Positions 48,343 to 60,056 of a stretch of 64,000 nucleotides of DNA are shown piece by piece; within the stretch, counting starts at the first letter, position 1; every line of letters starts with the position of its first letter. The stretch comes from Bolinopsis microptera (Eukaryota; Ctenophora; Tentaculata; Lobata; Bolinopsidae), in NCBI RefSeq assembly GCF_026151205.1, contig NC_087078.1, positions 18,367,118 through 18,431,117 on the forward strand, read 5' to 3'. A program made the translations under genes and the position numbers. The notes beneath the pieces were generated by a model. It was not told where the DNA came from. It ran no database searches and was given only the letters and a program-made list of their open reading frames with translations.

Positions 48343-48844
48343 TCCTTCCTCGACGTTTTGCTGTTACAAACAGTACCACTGTCTTTTGCGACTAAAGCGA
48401 CTTCAACTGTTCGTCTTTATGCTCCAACAGCTTGGTTATTTTTGTTTTGTCTACTAGTCTCTCTTATTTGTTTTGAGGCACTCGATAGTTCCGATTTAGT
48501 TTATTTGCGTTTATGATTACATACATAACCTACTTTTTTAATATACATTTTTTTCAACAATATATATATATATACATTCAATTAAATCAAGTGATGCAAT
48601 CGGCAGAGCTTATACTCAGGTAACGGAAATTTTCCACTGCTACCAATATTATAATTATTGTGTGTTTAATTCTTTTGTCCAAATGCTTCCTGCATTGATC
48701 TAATCCTATGGTTTAAATGATACTAGGGAATATTGCTTTGATGTCGAATGATGCATGTATCACTGTTCATGTTTCTGCTTCAATAATAACAATTTTTTTA
48801 TCAAGACACTTATTTTACTTTGGAGTATTCCAACAGCCACATTG

Positions 48845-50381
48845 TTGACCATTGTTAATGATCTGGCCCGGCGCGCGCTACTTCGTAGCACTTGCCATCG
48901 GGCATTTTGAGAAGAAAGCGGCGCGCGCTACTTCGAAGAAATTTAGACAAGTACGGGTATCGGCCTTACAAAATGACAGGCCTCACAAAATGACAGCCCA
49001 CATAGACAATGCTGTATCTTAGGTTCCCTATACATTGAACCCTATTCCTTTTACTGTATGAAAGAAAAAGCATTAATTAACACTTCCCAAGGAATGATAA
49101 TGACATAGAATCTATATTTCTTACATAAATATGGACGTTTTTGCTGTTCAGTCATTGCCCCGCCTAACTGTTACCCAGAATGGAGACCAAAGTTTAGAAT
49201 TTAACCCCAGAAAACCAGGTACTACCATGACTTATGTCAATCAAAGACTACTCTGGTCAAATAAAAAACTGATTTAGTGACTTAGGTAGAAGAAATGACA
49301 AAAAAATGACCTAGCCTCACAAAATGACAGTGTTATGCCTCACAAAATGACAGTTTTATTTTATGATACAAAGATGGCATATTTATATTGGATGCCCCTT
49401 GCCTAATTATTGGTATTCTTAAAACCAGTAAGCTTATGATGAGCCTAAATGTGTTTGTTTGATCATCAATTTTGATCAAAATGCCTCACAAAATGACACC
49501 GAAAAGCCTTACAAAATGACAATGTTTCAGATTGAATTACTTTCATCATCTAAAATGGATCAGAAGCAGTCAATACAAGAAGGAGTTAAAAATAATCAAA
49601 ATCTGACAGTTAACAATCAAGTAGCATTACAAAAGTGCAGTTCTGATATCAAAACTTTGATTTCAAACTCTTTGATTTCAAACTCTGATTTCAAAACTCA
49701 ACGAAATAAAGCTTCTATTTTGTGAAAGCAGAGAGTAATAAAAACTCCTAAAACATGTCAAACGTTAACTAAACACTTAAAAGTGATCTATCCAGTCATA
49801 GAAAATATCAAATATAACCAAATACTGTGTTCAAGTATGAAAACAAAAAATGATAAAAAATGTTCCTTTTTTAATATATTCTGGTAAAAACAGAACTGGT
49901 ATAATATAAACAACATATATATCTAACAGTAAGACACGTGAAAGAATAATGAAACTTTTTCCCAAATCGGATTTGAAGTGATGCCGTTTTGGGTTGTCAT
50001 TTTGTAAGGCACTATCTCACGTGAAATTGCCCAAGTTTTTTTAATCATCCTTTTTGCTGTAAAATCTATTCTAATCTTCAATCTATTATATTTATCTAAC
50101 TGTCCTAGGTGAAATCAAATTGCTATAGGCTGCTGTTAAAAAATGACAGCCGTGACGAAATTGTCATTTTGTAAGGCATGTTTTTTTGGAAGATTTCAAA
50201 GATGACAATTTTTATCGCAAAATTTACGGTTTTTCAATCAAATCAACCCCCGGGAAGAAAAATATACCTGTTGAACTACCTATCTGGATAATAAAACATG
50301 AACAAAACTCATTTTTGTGCATTTCAGAGCCATCTCCTTTTTCGTGTCATTTTGTAAGGCCGATACCCGTAACATCCGTCA
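48845..50381. mobile_element. TTGACC MITE copy 2, itself interrupted
   Basis: Left end TTGACCATTGTTA at 48845 and right end TAACATCCGTCAA at 50381 match the 109-bp element at 24503-24611. CCACATTG (8 bp, or 9 if the adjoining T counts) flanks both sides and restores the SINE when one copy is removed. A 1.4-kb element sits inside at 48954. Confidence 0.8.
48954..50368. mobile_element. 1.4-kb non-autonomous TA-flanked element with mirrored 16-bp motif array
   Basis: Ends CGGGTATCGGCCTTAC and GTAAGGCCGATACCCG are exact inverses. TA lies on each side, and removing the element with one TA restores the host MITE (GAGTAACATCC in the other copy). The motif GCCT(T/C)ACAAAATGACA occurs six times direct in the left half (48963, 48980, 49314, 49337, 49483, 49506) and three times inverted in the right half (49995, 50162, 50344). 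No transposase ORF is present. The motifs look like transposase binding sites. Confidence 0.8.
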
Positions 50382-51063
50382 ACCACATTGTTACACAAGT
50401 GCAACCAGCCAATTACAGGAAGCCGAAGGATTTATTTTTAGCCAGTGACGGTTAAGGTAGTGTGTACCATACTTTCTTCGCCCGAGACTTTGCTGCAATG
50501 TGCAGCTCCTCATTTAACCCTCACACCCGATTTCTCGAGTATTCGGCTGAGTAGACCGGGGGGGGGGGGGGGGGGGGCTGCATAGACCACTCAGGATCCT
50601 TAGCTGAACGTCAACGACGCTCACCCCACGACCAGGCAGACAGTGGGATTTGAACCCACAACCTCACGATTGCAAAGCTGGCGTTCTAACCAACTGCGCT
50701 ACCTGGCCGTTAAAAAAAAAAAATAATAAATTAATGTTGTTTTTATACAGCACCAAAAGGTTAAATAATTTAAATTTAACCCTTATGCTCAGCTGTAAAT
50801 GATACTTAAAAGACAGTAGAGATTGCGCATCTCGCCCTGGACATGGACGGGGGTGAAACTATCAAGAAAAGAGAAGTTTTTAACTTAACTGCAAATGAGC
50901 GCATTTTGTTAGAAATATTCTAGCCAAGTGAAACTCCGGTTTAGTTGTATGTACGAAACCTGTAAAACAAAATACTTTACTACACAATAATAATAACTTA
51001 ATTCCATATTAACCCAATTACATATAAACCACCTAATAAATAACAACTATAAATATCCTGACA

Positions 51064-52425
51064 CCCCTTCAGAAGCCAGGAAAACCCCGAGGTCCGATAA
51101 AGTCTATCCGGCCCCTCACATTGCTAAATGGAACTAGAAAAGTCCTATCCCTCGTAGCCTTGAACAGAATCAATTACCACGTTGATATGTACACTGGACC
51201 TTGGCAGGCGGCATACAAGCAGGGTCGCAGTTGTGCTGACCTGGTATGGTCTCAGAGAATGTTGACATCAGTGGTTACCAGGCGCGAGTTTGAGTATAGT
51301 AAAATCAACATTGACATGACCGCTGCGTTTAATACTATCCGCAGACAGACCATCATCAACCTCCTCATTGATGCAGGATGCTCTAGAGACGACATTCGCC
51401 TAGTTCAGTACCTCCTCTCAAATACAAAGCTCAAGGTGACGGTCAACAGATCTGAGTCTGGTGAATTTGTGATTAATATTGGCGCTTACCAGGGAGACAG
51501 TCTGGCAGGTAAAGTGTTTACATTGACCCTTGCCGGTGCCCTGAATCACATCAGAGCCGTGATCAGTGTCACGATTCCTAGACCGAACCCCCCAGTCTCT
51601 GATAGAGGCCTCCCGTTAGAGTCCGCCTATGCTGACGATGCTGAGCTTCTGAGTGAAGATGGTCAGAGCCTGGTGAAGATACTAGAGATTGCCAGTGATA
51701 TACTAAAGGATTGGAGTCTCTTTGTTAACGAATCAAAGACGGTGTTTACAAGAGTGTATTTGGCAGATACAGATGCTTTAGATGCCCATGGCAATAAAAT
51801 TAGAGGAGATGAAGAGTGGCGAGAGTCAGTGCTATTAGGATCAAAGCTCTGTTCAGAAAGAGATATTGTCAACAGACGCAACAAAGCCAATGTTGCCTTC
51901 TACACCTACAAGAAAGTCTGGTTGAATAGCTCTGTTCAGATCAGTGAGAGTAGAAAGCTGAAGCTGTACGAAGCTCTTGTCACTTCAGTGTTGTTGTATA
52001 ACTGTAGCAGCTGGGCTGCTCCTGAAACCGTAATGGCATCTGTCGACGTTCTTCAAAGGAAGCATCTGAGACAGATAATCAACACCTATTGGCCTACGGT
52101 TATCAGCAACGAGAATTTATATAAGAGATGTAATGTCAGACCCCTTACTGAAAGGATCAAGAAAGCAAGATGGAAGATGCTTGGGCACGTTCTCAGAAGC
52201 GGTGATGACACTCCCGCCTTCTTATCTTTCAGATTTGCATGTTTAGGATGTTTTGACTACAAAGGAAGGAGGGGCAGACCTCGTTCAAATTTATTTGATT
52301 TATTATTAAAAGACATTATGACAAAACAAATTATTGTGATTGTAAATAAAAGATTTAGTTTAAGTAATTTTAATGATTTAGTGTACAAAGCTCATGATAG
52401 ACGCCTTTGGAGAAGTTATGGGTGA
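51064..52425 (+). pseudogene. LINE reverse transcriptase, 5'-truncated, intact palm (YADD)
   Basis: An open frame of about 450 residues. It begins in the fingers (PLQKPGKPRGPIKSIRPLTL), then WQAAYKQGRSCADLVWSQRM and the first catalytic Asp block KINIDMTAAFNTIRRQT. Next come NIGAYQGDSLAGKVFTLTLA, AYADDAELLSEDG (active-site YADD), VNESKTVFTRVYL, LLGSKLC, VLLYNCSSWAAPE, ARWKMLGHVLRSGDDTP and a C-terminus ending at a TGA (52423-52425). The core reverse-transcriptase motifs are all present. No endonuclease or nucleic-acid-binding domain is seen upstream, so it is probably a dead-on-arrival copy. Confidence 0.8.
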
Positions 52426-52639
52426 GTCGAGACTACTCGGCCACTCGATTTTATGATTAAATTTATATTATCTTGTGTTTGCTGTATATAGTTGATTAAT
52501 AATATAAATACTTACCGATTGTAAGGTAGTCTGCTACAAACGATGTTACGCAACTGCCTGCTCCAACCGGTTGCCACTGGTGACTTGCCATTGCTAGAAA
52601 AGGTAAATCTGGTTAGAATGAAGTCTATCACAGAAAAGG

Positions 52640-53290
52640 AAATAAAGGTGTGATCACTGATCAGACTAACACATCTGATGTGTTGAGATCATCAATTTTC
52701 CGTAAGATATGATTCAAGTCCTGGATAGCAATACCTTCGTGAGCTCATATGATGTAAGGGCTGACAAGTTCTTAATTGCTGATGCTCATCCAGTGCTTAT
52801 CATATCTTTAGGGTTGACATAGTTGTTGCCAGGTTTACTGTGTTCATCTGGTGTTATCCATCCATCAAGTTGGTATTCTCCAACCAGTTCCTAATAGCAG
52901 TCCTTGTTTTTTCTTGTGCTTCTTCTTTAGGGATGACTTCGAATATTTCAGAATCGTCTTTGTGTTTTCTCACTCGATTAACATATTCCTGCTTATCTAG
53001 AAAGAAGTATTTTGATCCTTTATCTGCTGGTCTGATAACAATGTCCTTCCATTTCTCCATGTCTTCGAGAGTTTTTCTTGATTCTTGAAGGGATTGATTC
53101 TTGAAGGGAGGTTGTCTGGAAGTTTTGAAGTTGTGCCGCCATTGGTTTGGAGTAAATCTTTTGTGATCCTTTCGATGTATTATAGTTCTAGGCAGTGGTT
53201 GTTGACTACCTTTTGATTGATTTGGTGTCTCCTGAGCTCATCAACGTTTTCTCCATTTGTAAAATCGCTGCTTGTTGTTGGCTCAGCTCC
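52640..53290 (-). pseudogene. Penelope-like or related reverse-transcriptase N-terminal fragment
   Basis: Minus-strand blocks EKWKDIVIRPADKGSKYFFL, DKQEYVNRV, then, in another frame, WITPDEHSKPGNNYVNPKD, ISTG and ASAIKNLSALTSYEL. IxxKPADKG-type sequence ahead of the reverse-transcriptase core is typical of Penelope-like elements and some LINEs. Stops and frameshifts show decay. Confidence 0.45.
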
Positions 53291-53816
53291 TTTGTTTTTT
53301 GGGGGTTGCATAACCAATGCAATACCAAGCCCATCTCAGTTTATAAGCGAATTGGAGAATATCGAGGCTGAACTTATAATAATCAGGTTAAGGAGGTGTT
53401 GGTGCGTAGGATTTACTAATTAATTAATTAACTTTCTGCTGTGGTATTGTACGCAGTCATCAGCGAATAGCCATCGGCAGTTGGGGAGGGCGGCCGCCCC
53501 CAAGCCCCCTGAGTCCTTCGATAGAACACGTGACACAACTGCCAGCCAGCTCCCACAAGCCGCCTCAATCTGCCTCAGGGGGCATTTTTCTAAACATGGC
53601 TCAGCCCAATGCTTGAACCAGATAGACTGCATTAGACGTTAGCCTTAAAATCTGATTTAAACCCCTTACAGAAATATGAAGGTAGAGCATATTACACAAC
53701 CATCCAACCAAAAGAGTTTTTCTTATTGACGTTTTTCAGTTTTAGTGATGTTTTTTCTGCAATTAAGCTAGTGTTTACCTATTCTATCTATCACAATTAC
53801 ATTTTATAATTTAGCC

Positions 53817-56800
53817 ATGCAGAGAGGAGGTTCAAAAGGTCACATTCTTGACAAGAGGTTATTGCAGAGAATCAATGAGGTAGGAAATATTCCTCTTGAG
53901 GTTTATTTAAACTATAAAGTAGGTGGAGACTAAATATTGGAAAGTATGGGTGACAGAATCACTATAATATGATAAATGTCTATCTCTTGCTCACCCAATT
54001 ATTGACTAATAGCATTATATTTTATGCTGCGCAACATTTGCAATGATTGGTCTGACCACTCATATAATTAAGTTTTTTAAGAAATTGCATGACTCCTTTT
54101 TCATTGATGTTTTTTCAACTATCTAGATTGTTTGGTGATTATGAGATAATATACGATTGGTACTTTATATTTCAGTATGTAGATACTCAGCCAAAGCAGA
54201 AGTATATCACAACTGATGATGTCTTGGCGTATTTGCAGTTTAAATTTCCCGAATATCAACGCAAAAAGAAGAAAGCCCTGCAGGATTCTGTCCAAAAGTA
54301 TCTCCAGGTAAACTAAGCTTTGATCTTAATTCGAAAAGTATTTTGGGGCATATAGTTCAAAATATACCTTTAGCTCCCTCTCCCTCTCCCTCTCCCTCTC
54401 CCTCTCCCTCTCCCTCTCCCTCTCCCTCTCCCTCTCCCTCTCCCTCTCCCTCTCCCTCTCCCTCTCCCTCTCCCTCTCCCTCTCCCTCTCCCTCTCCCTC
54501 TCCCTCTCCCTCTCCCTCTCCCTCTCCCTCTCCCTCTCCCTCTCCCTCTCCCTCTCCCTCTCTCTCCCTCTCCCTCTCCCTCTCCCTCACTCCATATCAT
54601 TTCCCTCTCCCTCTCTCTCTCTCCCTCTCCCTCTCTCACTCTCTCCATCCCTCTTCCTCCCTCTCCCTCTCCCTCTCCATCTCTTAGTTTTTTGAGTTGC
54701 ATGCTCAGAATTTCTACTCTCTAATTTACCCTATCCAATTTGCTGGTTGCTCAGCAGTATCTGAGCTTTCTTACGATTATCTGGTTTTCAGGATATTTTG
54801 GTTGAACGACATGGGCCACAGAGTAAGAAATCAAGAAAGAAAAGTGTTGATGTGAACGACGTAGTCAGTCTCACTTCTTCCAACGAGAGTGAATATGAAG
54901 GTTTGATTAATAACGCTTACGTTAATTAAATGAATCTCAAGCTCCCAAAAATATCGGAATCATTGAAGATACTCAACTGAAAACGTATATTATACGTCGT
55001 ATAACTGGTTTGAAGCTATTATCAAAAACAGTCAAGTGATCACAACTTCAACTTCCAACCCACGCCCACGGCGATAAATGATTTGATGCAATACCCCTTT
55101 AAAAACTGAGCTCTCAACAGTTATAACTGTTAAGTTGGCAGTTTTGATATGAATTAATCAACTGACAACCTAAATCGAATTATGTTGATGCTTATTGCTT
55201 AATATCATGTTTTAGTTCTCATTATTAAACTTAGTATTATATTTATTTGCATGATATGGACATTGGATAAACAGTAAATACTTAATGAATGTTCTAAATA
55301 GGAGATAGTCGCAGAATTAAATGCTAATACTTTAAAACCTGCAATATTTAGAATTACCGTCTTGTATCCATTAATTCATAACTTCTCAAAATGTCAAATG
55401 TAATTTAATGCCAGACATTATATAAAACAGACATCTGGTCGTTTTATAAAACGGTGATCGCTTGCGGTCTGATTTTAATCGAATGTTTAAATCGAATGCA
55501 TTTCGTAAAGGGGGAACTAGTAACTATAAATCGATTGATTTTATAAACCTAATAACTTTTCTGCATGCCTGTCGCTCGACGCTTCCTCAATCTGTCAAAT
55601 TTCCTAAATATGAGTGCAACCTCTTCCAGCATTCACGGTCTACCACTTTGCAGCTGCTTTTTCACTGCTCCCAAGTTAAACTTGACATTAATAATTAATA
55701 TCTTGACCGTCTAACTTTAAAACTAAACGCAAAATATGACAAGAGGAGGGGCAAGGAGGGGTAAAGGAGGGGTAAACACGGGACCACTCGCTCTTAGGTC
55801 CTCACCCACTCTCCATATATGTCATAATCGTCTCCAACCGTATGAATTACCTTTTAAGCTTTTACATAGAGGAACTATATATACCTCGCCGTACTGTTTA
55901 GTTCAGCTTGCTCTCTATTGAGTTTTATTTGATTTGCGTTGGCGATGTGGAAGTCCTTTACAGTTTGCTCCGACGTTTCAGATGTCAACGCAATGCCATT
56001 GATGGTTGCACAGAATGTGAACAGCCTGAATAACACTATGAGGAATGTCTACCAACAACAGTCCCAGTCCCAGCCCTGCTCCCCTCTTATCGAGCGGAGA
56101 GATAACCAAGGTGGCTCTGCGCCAAATTCCCCTAAAAGGGACTCGAGAAAAGGTAGTCATATCTTTACGTGGCTCACTTTCGTCATACTCGATTTTTAGC
56201 GGAGCTTAATTGCATTTTCATCCTAACCATATTTTTTAACATACTACGCTAATTATTCATAAAGAATAATTAGCGTACTATGTTCTGCAAAAGAAAAACC
56301 AGTCTAATCATATTATATCTATTAAATCAATCCATGATAACTGAAAAGTCTAAACCGTGTGACAGAAACCCTGCAGTTCTGCAAATATCATTACTGCAAC
56401 TATAATTACTGCAACTCTAATTACACACTAATTACACTAATTACACACTAATTACACTAGGTTGGTTTATAGACAGGCAGCCCGGACAACGCAACCACTC
56501 GATAGCAAGCGAGCAGGCGTGTCTGGAGCTGCACGTTAACAATCTCCAGCACAAATCAATGGAGGAGTACATGAACCTGGTAAGTTTATTAAACATTATT
56601 ATATTATATTGTTTATGTTAGGAGATCTGATGATTGTTTGCCTTTTACTGTCCAAATTAGTGATAAGTTTCATTTTGCCAGCGCAAAGAGATAAGTAGTG
56701 ATGGAGTTATTAACTGCAACTCTAATTACACACTAATTACACTAAGTTTCATTTTGCCAGCGCAAAGAAATAAGTAGTGACGGAGTTATCAACTGCAACT

Positions 56801-57937
56801 CTAATTACACACTAATTACACTAATTACACACTAATTACACTAAGTTTCATTTTGCCAGCGCAAAGAGATAAGTAGTGATGGAGTTATTAACGATGAAAT
56901 TGCTGAAGAAGACGAAATCGTTGCCACAAAGTCATCGGAAATATTCGAGGTATCTAGCTTTCTTTATGAAAGTGCGAAATTATCATGGTAGTGATGACTG
57001 CGTTTTCTAAAAGTAAACTCTATATTTTACTCGATAATCGATTATTGATTGTAGTTAGATCACTATTTTTTGTTTTATTTTTAGCTCCCAAAAGCGTTGA
57101 TATCGCTGATCTCCGTATTTCGTCAGGTGATAAAGGAGAATTTAAGCAACAAAGTTGAAACCAAGTCTGAGGCTGACAGTGGAGATGCCGACAGAAAAGC
57201 CAGTAAAAAGACAAGTTAGTTAGCTCCCCAACAATTTGACATTCAAACAAAACGCTTTATTAAATGTTGCTTTCGATTTGTGGCCGTATAATATAATATA
57301 TAATACATACCATGCTACGAAGCGGTGGGGGAATTGAAGCATGTAACCAATTTTCTGGGATGACAGGCGACCTGAGCGATTCTTCTCGAGCTGTCATTCA
57401 TTAGGAGTACAAAGATTTTCCTCCATATTTACTGTACCGCCGGATTTGACATCTGGTAAAATGTCTGGTATCATTCTGTCACATATTGAATGGAAATAAA
57501 CGTCCACTTTTCCACTTTTCTTCTGGCAACTGTTCCTATTTTCGCTGTTTTAGTTTGTGACCGTCCTTTTTATAAGGAGTTTGGCCCATGATTAGTTCAT
57601 TATTGTTGGATGGATCACGTGCATAACTTTTGACGTCAAAATACATCAAGTCAAAATTATGAGATTGATTTTACGGCAAACCATGCCACATCAACATACC
57701 CCCTTCCATTGGACTCCATCGATATTTCATAATGTCATACTTTGCGGGTCTGTACTTTCCCATTGTTGGAGATAAAGGTATGGGGTATTCCTTTTACCTT
57801 CTCTTTAAACCTAGAGATGCAGAAGAAGACCGTTGTTGCTGTTGAAGATATAGCTCAGTCTGGAAACCGAAAGAAAAATGGTGGGGGAAATCGGAGACGG
57901 GAGTCCGCCCCTCATTACTCTAGAAAATACGACTCAG
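53817..57937 (+). CDS. NVL: NVL-like (nuclear VCP-like) N-terminal region, eight exons, ATPase domains not seen
   Basis: NVL is known as a nucleolar AAA-ATPase of 60S ribosome biogenesis. Exons: 53817-53879, 54176-54307, 54792-54900, 55982-56152, 56473-56579, 56860-56949, 57085-57214 and 57815-57937. All seven junction phases agree. The N-terminus ([38 protein letters not shown]) fits the NVL winged-helix-like start. Then comes a basic stretch (KKSRKKS), an acidic linker and a [11 protein letters not shown] block like the NxMNxSLxxLY of NVL. The last exon is basic ([15 protein letters not shown]) and ends in phase 1. The D1/D2 ATPase domains should follow but are not seen in the remaining 6 kb on this strand. 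Either a long intron carries the gene out of the window or the locus is a truncated copy. A splice acceptor just before the ATG (TTTATAATTTAG) suggests a 5' UTR exon. Confidence 0.6.
54370..54680. repeat. CCCTCT hexamer array
   Basis: About 38 perfect CCCTCT units (54370-54596), then a degenerate CT-rich tail to 54680, in the second intron of the NVL-like gene. A pure pyrimidine strand of this length favours triplex (H-DNA). It also produces artefactual Ser-Pro and Glu-Gly open frames. Confidence 0.95.
56664..56900 (+). repeat. Triplicated intron end plus exon start in the NVL-like gene
   Basis: The unit TAAGTTTCATTTTGCCAG followed by CGCAAAGAGATAAGTAGTGA and GGAGTTATTAAC occurs at 56664, 56743 and 56842. 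Only the third continues into the full exon (56860-56949). The first two are followed by TGCAACTCTAATTACACACT repeats, also present before the previous exon (about 56405-56459). Thus two extra acceptors with about 30 bases of exon sequence lie just upstream of the real one. Confidence 0.85.
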
Positions 57938-60056
57938 GTATGGCATAGCTTGGGGTTATTTCTTGACTAGTCTGTATGTATAAAAACCCTTTTAAAGAAA
58001 ATCAGCGGCCAAATGACAATATGTGATTACTCGACAGTCGCTTGTTTGTTTTCAGAAGTGGAATGCGGATTTTTTGTGCTCAATTTTTGACTGTGGGAAT
58101 TAACCCAGGAGCAATAATAGGGGAATACTCCTCTACAAAAGTGTAGTGTAAAAAAGTGTAGTCTACCCCCTCCGGTCACTATAATAAAAATTCAAAACAT
58201 GTGGTAAAATAATTTAGTAGTTCAGTGATTAGGGGTACATCCAAAAAGGTTTATAGGAAATTCTTTTATTAGAGCTCATTTTCGCTAAATAATTTTTTAA
58301 AGCAGAATTCAAAGTTACTTATTAATATTACTTGACTAAACGTTTTGAGTGACCAAAGTTTCCCTGATGAAAGAACAGCAAAATCGATTTCGGTTTGCTG
58401 TAAAATGTATTTTAACAGAATTTTGGGAGCTGTACGCAGAACACAAACGTCGTAGTCGGCGCTACAGCAACCTTGATGTCTTCAAAGGTTTTATCTCGTT
58501 CATAAAAAGCAATCGCAATAATCGTGAAAGAGGGCAGCTCAAGTTTATATCACCGCCTGAACTGTGCTGAAACTTTGAAATATGTAAAAGCTAATTATCA
58601 ATCATGTTGCAAGCCCTTAAATCCAATCATGTTACAAGCCCTTAAATCCAATCATGTTGCAATCCCTTATCCGATATGACAGTTTTCGTAGTTATATAAA
58701 AAGCTGCGCTGCTACAGTTTCAAAGCTTTTAAAATTGGTCGAGAAGTCATCTCCCCCTGTCACACAGTCAGGCACGTCCCTGTCGCTTGCTTTTATGGTA
58801 ATATTCTCCGAATCCGTCAAACTTTCAACTTTTTAATCCCATAATCTGTCAAAGTGAAGTCTTTCTTCCGTTCTTGTCAGGGCCCTTGTATGGTTTAATT
58901 GTTGGGTTTTAATTTACCTAGTTGCTGTAACAAACGCTGTTTCGGGGCCCTCCCTTTAAGTGAACCAGTTCGAGCTCATGTTTTGTGCTTTCCTTCTAAG
59001 CTGCTGAAATGTTAGTTTGTACGTTTAATAATTTTATGTTGTCATATTTTATCATTAACACCTCTGTACTGGTTAAAATTAGAAAAGTAATGATATGTTA
59101 TCATATTATATCGATCAGTTAGACTTTGAACTTATGATGAAACTTCGTAATTGGTGTAGAAACTTAGAAAATCTTTCAGATTCCAGAGATAACAAACAGA
59201 AGGAAAATAAAACTGAATCTTCTGAACCTCCAGCTGTTACCATCTTTAAACGTTAGTTGTTTAATCACACCTACTTCAAATAAATGTATCAATTGTTATT
59301 ACATACCAATTATTATAATACCAATAACTCTTAAATTGTACCTTGCTATAATTCAGTTCTTACAAACTGCAACTATCATGGCCCATTAAAGGCTTCAAGA
59401 TAGTCGAGACATGTTTAGTAATATTAACTCATGAGTTGGGTACAGCACCGATTGCTATTACCCAAATATTGATCGCTTTATTTATTGAATAAACTTAGAA
59501 TGTTTGAAATTATTGGTAGTTTCTTCACGAGAACTGTGATAGCCATCTGGACATTGAAATGGGTGATGGGCGGCACTCACATTGTATTTGATTTAAGTAA
59601 ACTAGCTGTGTGCCCGTCCTACGAACTATTAGTCCTGATTTAAAAATAAAAATCCGTTTGTCACATTATTTCGCGCCCTCCATAAAGTTGAATGCGAATA
59701 TAGAATTTAATATGTTAACAAAAATAATGTGATAAAATCGAGAATTTTCTTCAACCATTTCGTTTTTTAACTTTCCCAAACACATTAATTTCTTGATTAT
59801 CTTTCAAAATATGTACCAAACGTAGTTAATTGTTACCTTACTTGATAACATATTTTAAACTAATTACAACACTACAAATCTATTACAATTATTGAGAATT
59901 ATGTAATGTAACGTGATGTAAATATTTTAAGCGGGCATATCCTGTCCAAACCCAGGTTGCACTACATGGTCATGAAGAATTCGTTGTAACTTTGTTTGAA
60001 AAGCATTAATATCATCCTACATCCTACATCATCCTACGGATTAAAATACAGCCCAT
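57938..60056. other. Stretch after the last supported NVL-like exon
   Basis: No AAA-domain exon was found on the plus strand. Contains tandem ATCCAATCATGTTACAAGCC copies at about 58610-58670 and one candidate terminal exon (59083-59256). Unassigned frames at 58349-58570 and 58654-58836 show no family signal. Confidence 0.4.
59083..59256 (+). CDS. Candidate terminal exon of an unidentified plus-strand gene
   Basis: An open stretch of 57 codons after an AG at 59081-59082, reading KSNDMLSYYIDQLDFELMMK, LRNWCRNLENLSDSRDNKQ, KENKTESSEPPAVTIFKR and a TAG stop. AATAAA follows 23 bases later (59279-59284). Hydrophobic-charged then hydrophilic composition looks coding. It cannot be joined in phase directly to the exon ending at 57937, so it is either the end of another transcript or needs an unseen exon. 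An internal ATG at 59095 could instead make a 53-residue ORF. Confidence 0.35.
   Translation, partial: KSNDMLSYYIDQLDFELMMKLRNWCRNLENLSDSRDNKQKENKTESSEPPAVTIFKR

Larger units (their letters stand above)
48804..50708 (-). mobile_element. SINE copy 2, split by an insertion
   Basis: Reading the minus strand from 50708, tRNA-like A box (TAGCGCAGTTGG) and B box (GGTTCAAATCC) come first, then the SINE body to 50382. The body resumes at 48844 and ends near 48804 (AATAAGTGTCT), matching the tail of the 24941-25280 copy. A run of about 21 G/C at 50559-50579 replaces five bases of the other copy. Confidence 0.85.

Noticed and set aside
54343-54702. Ser-Pro and Glu-Gly repeat proteins
   Set aside because: They are translations of a CCCTCT hexamer array in both orientations within an intron; no splice or start context.
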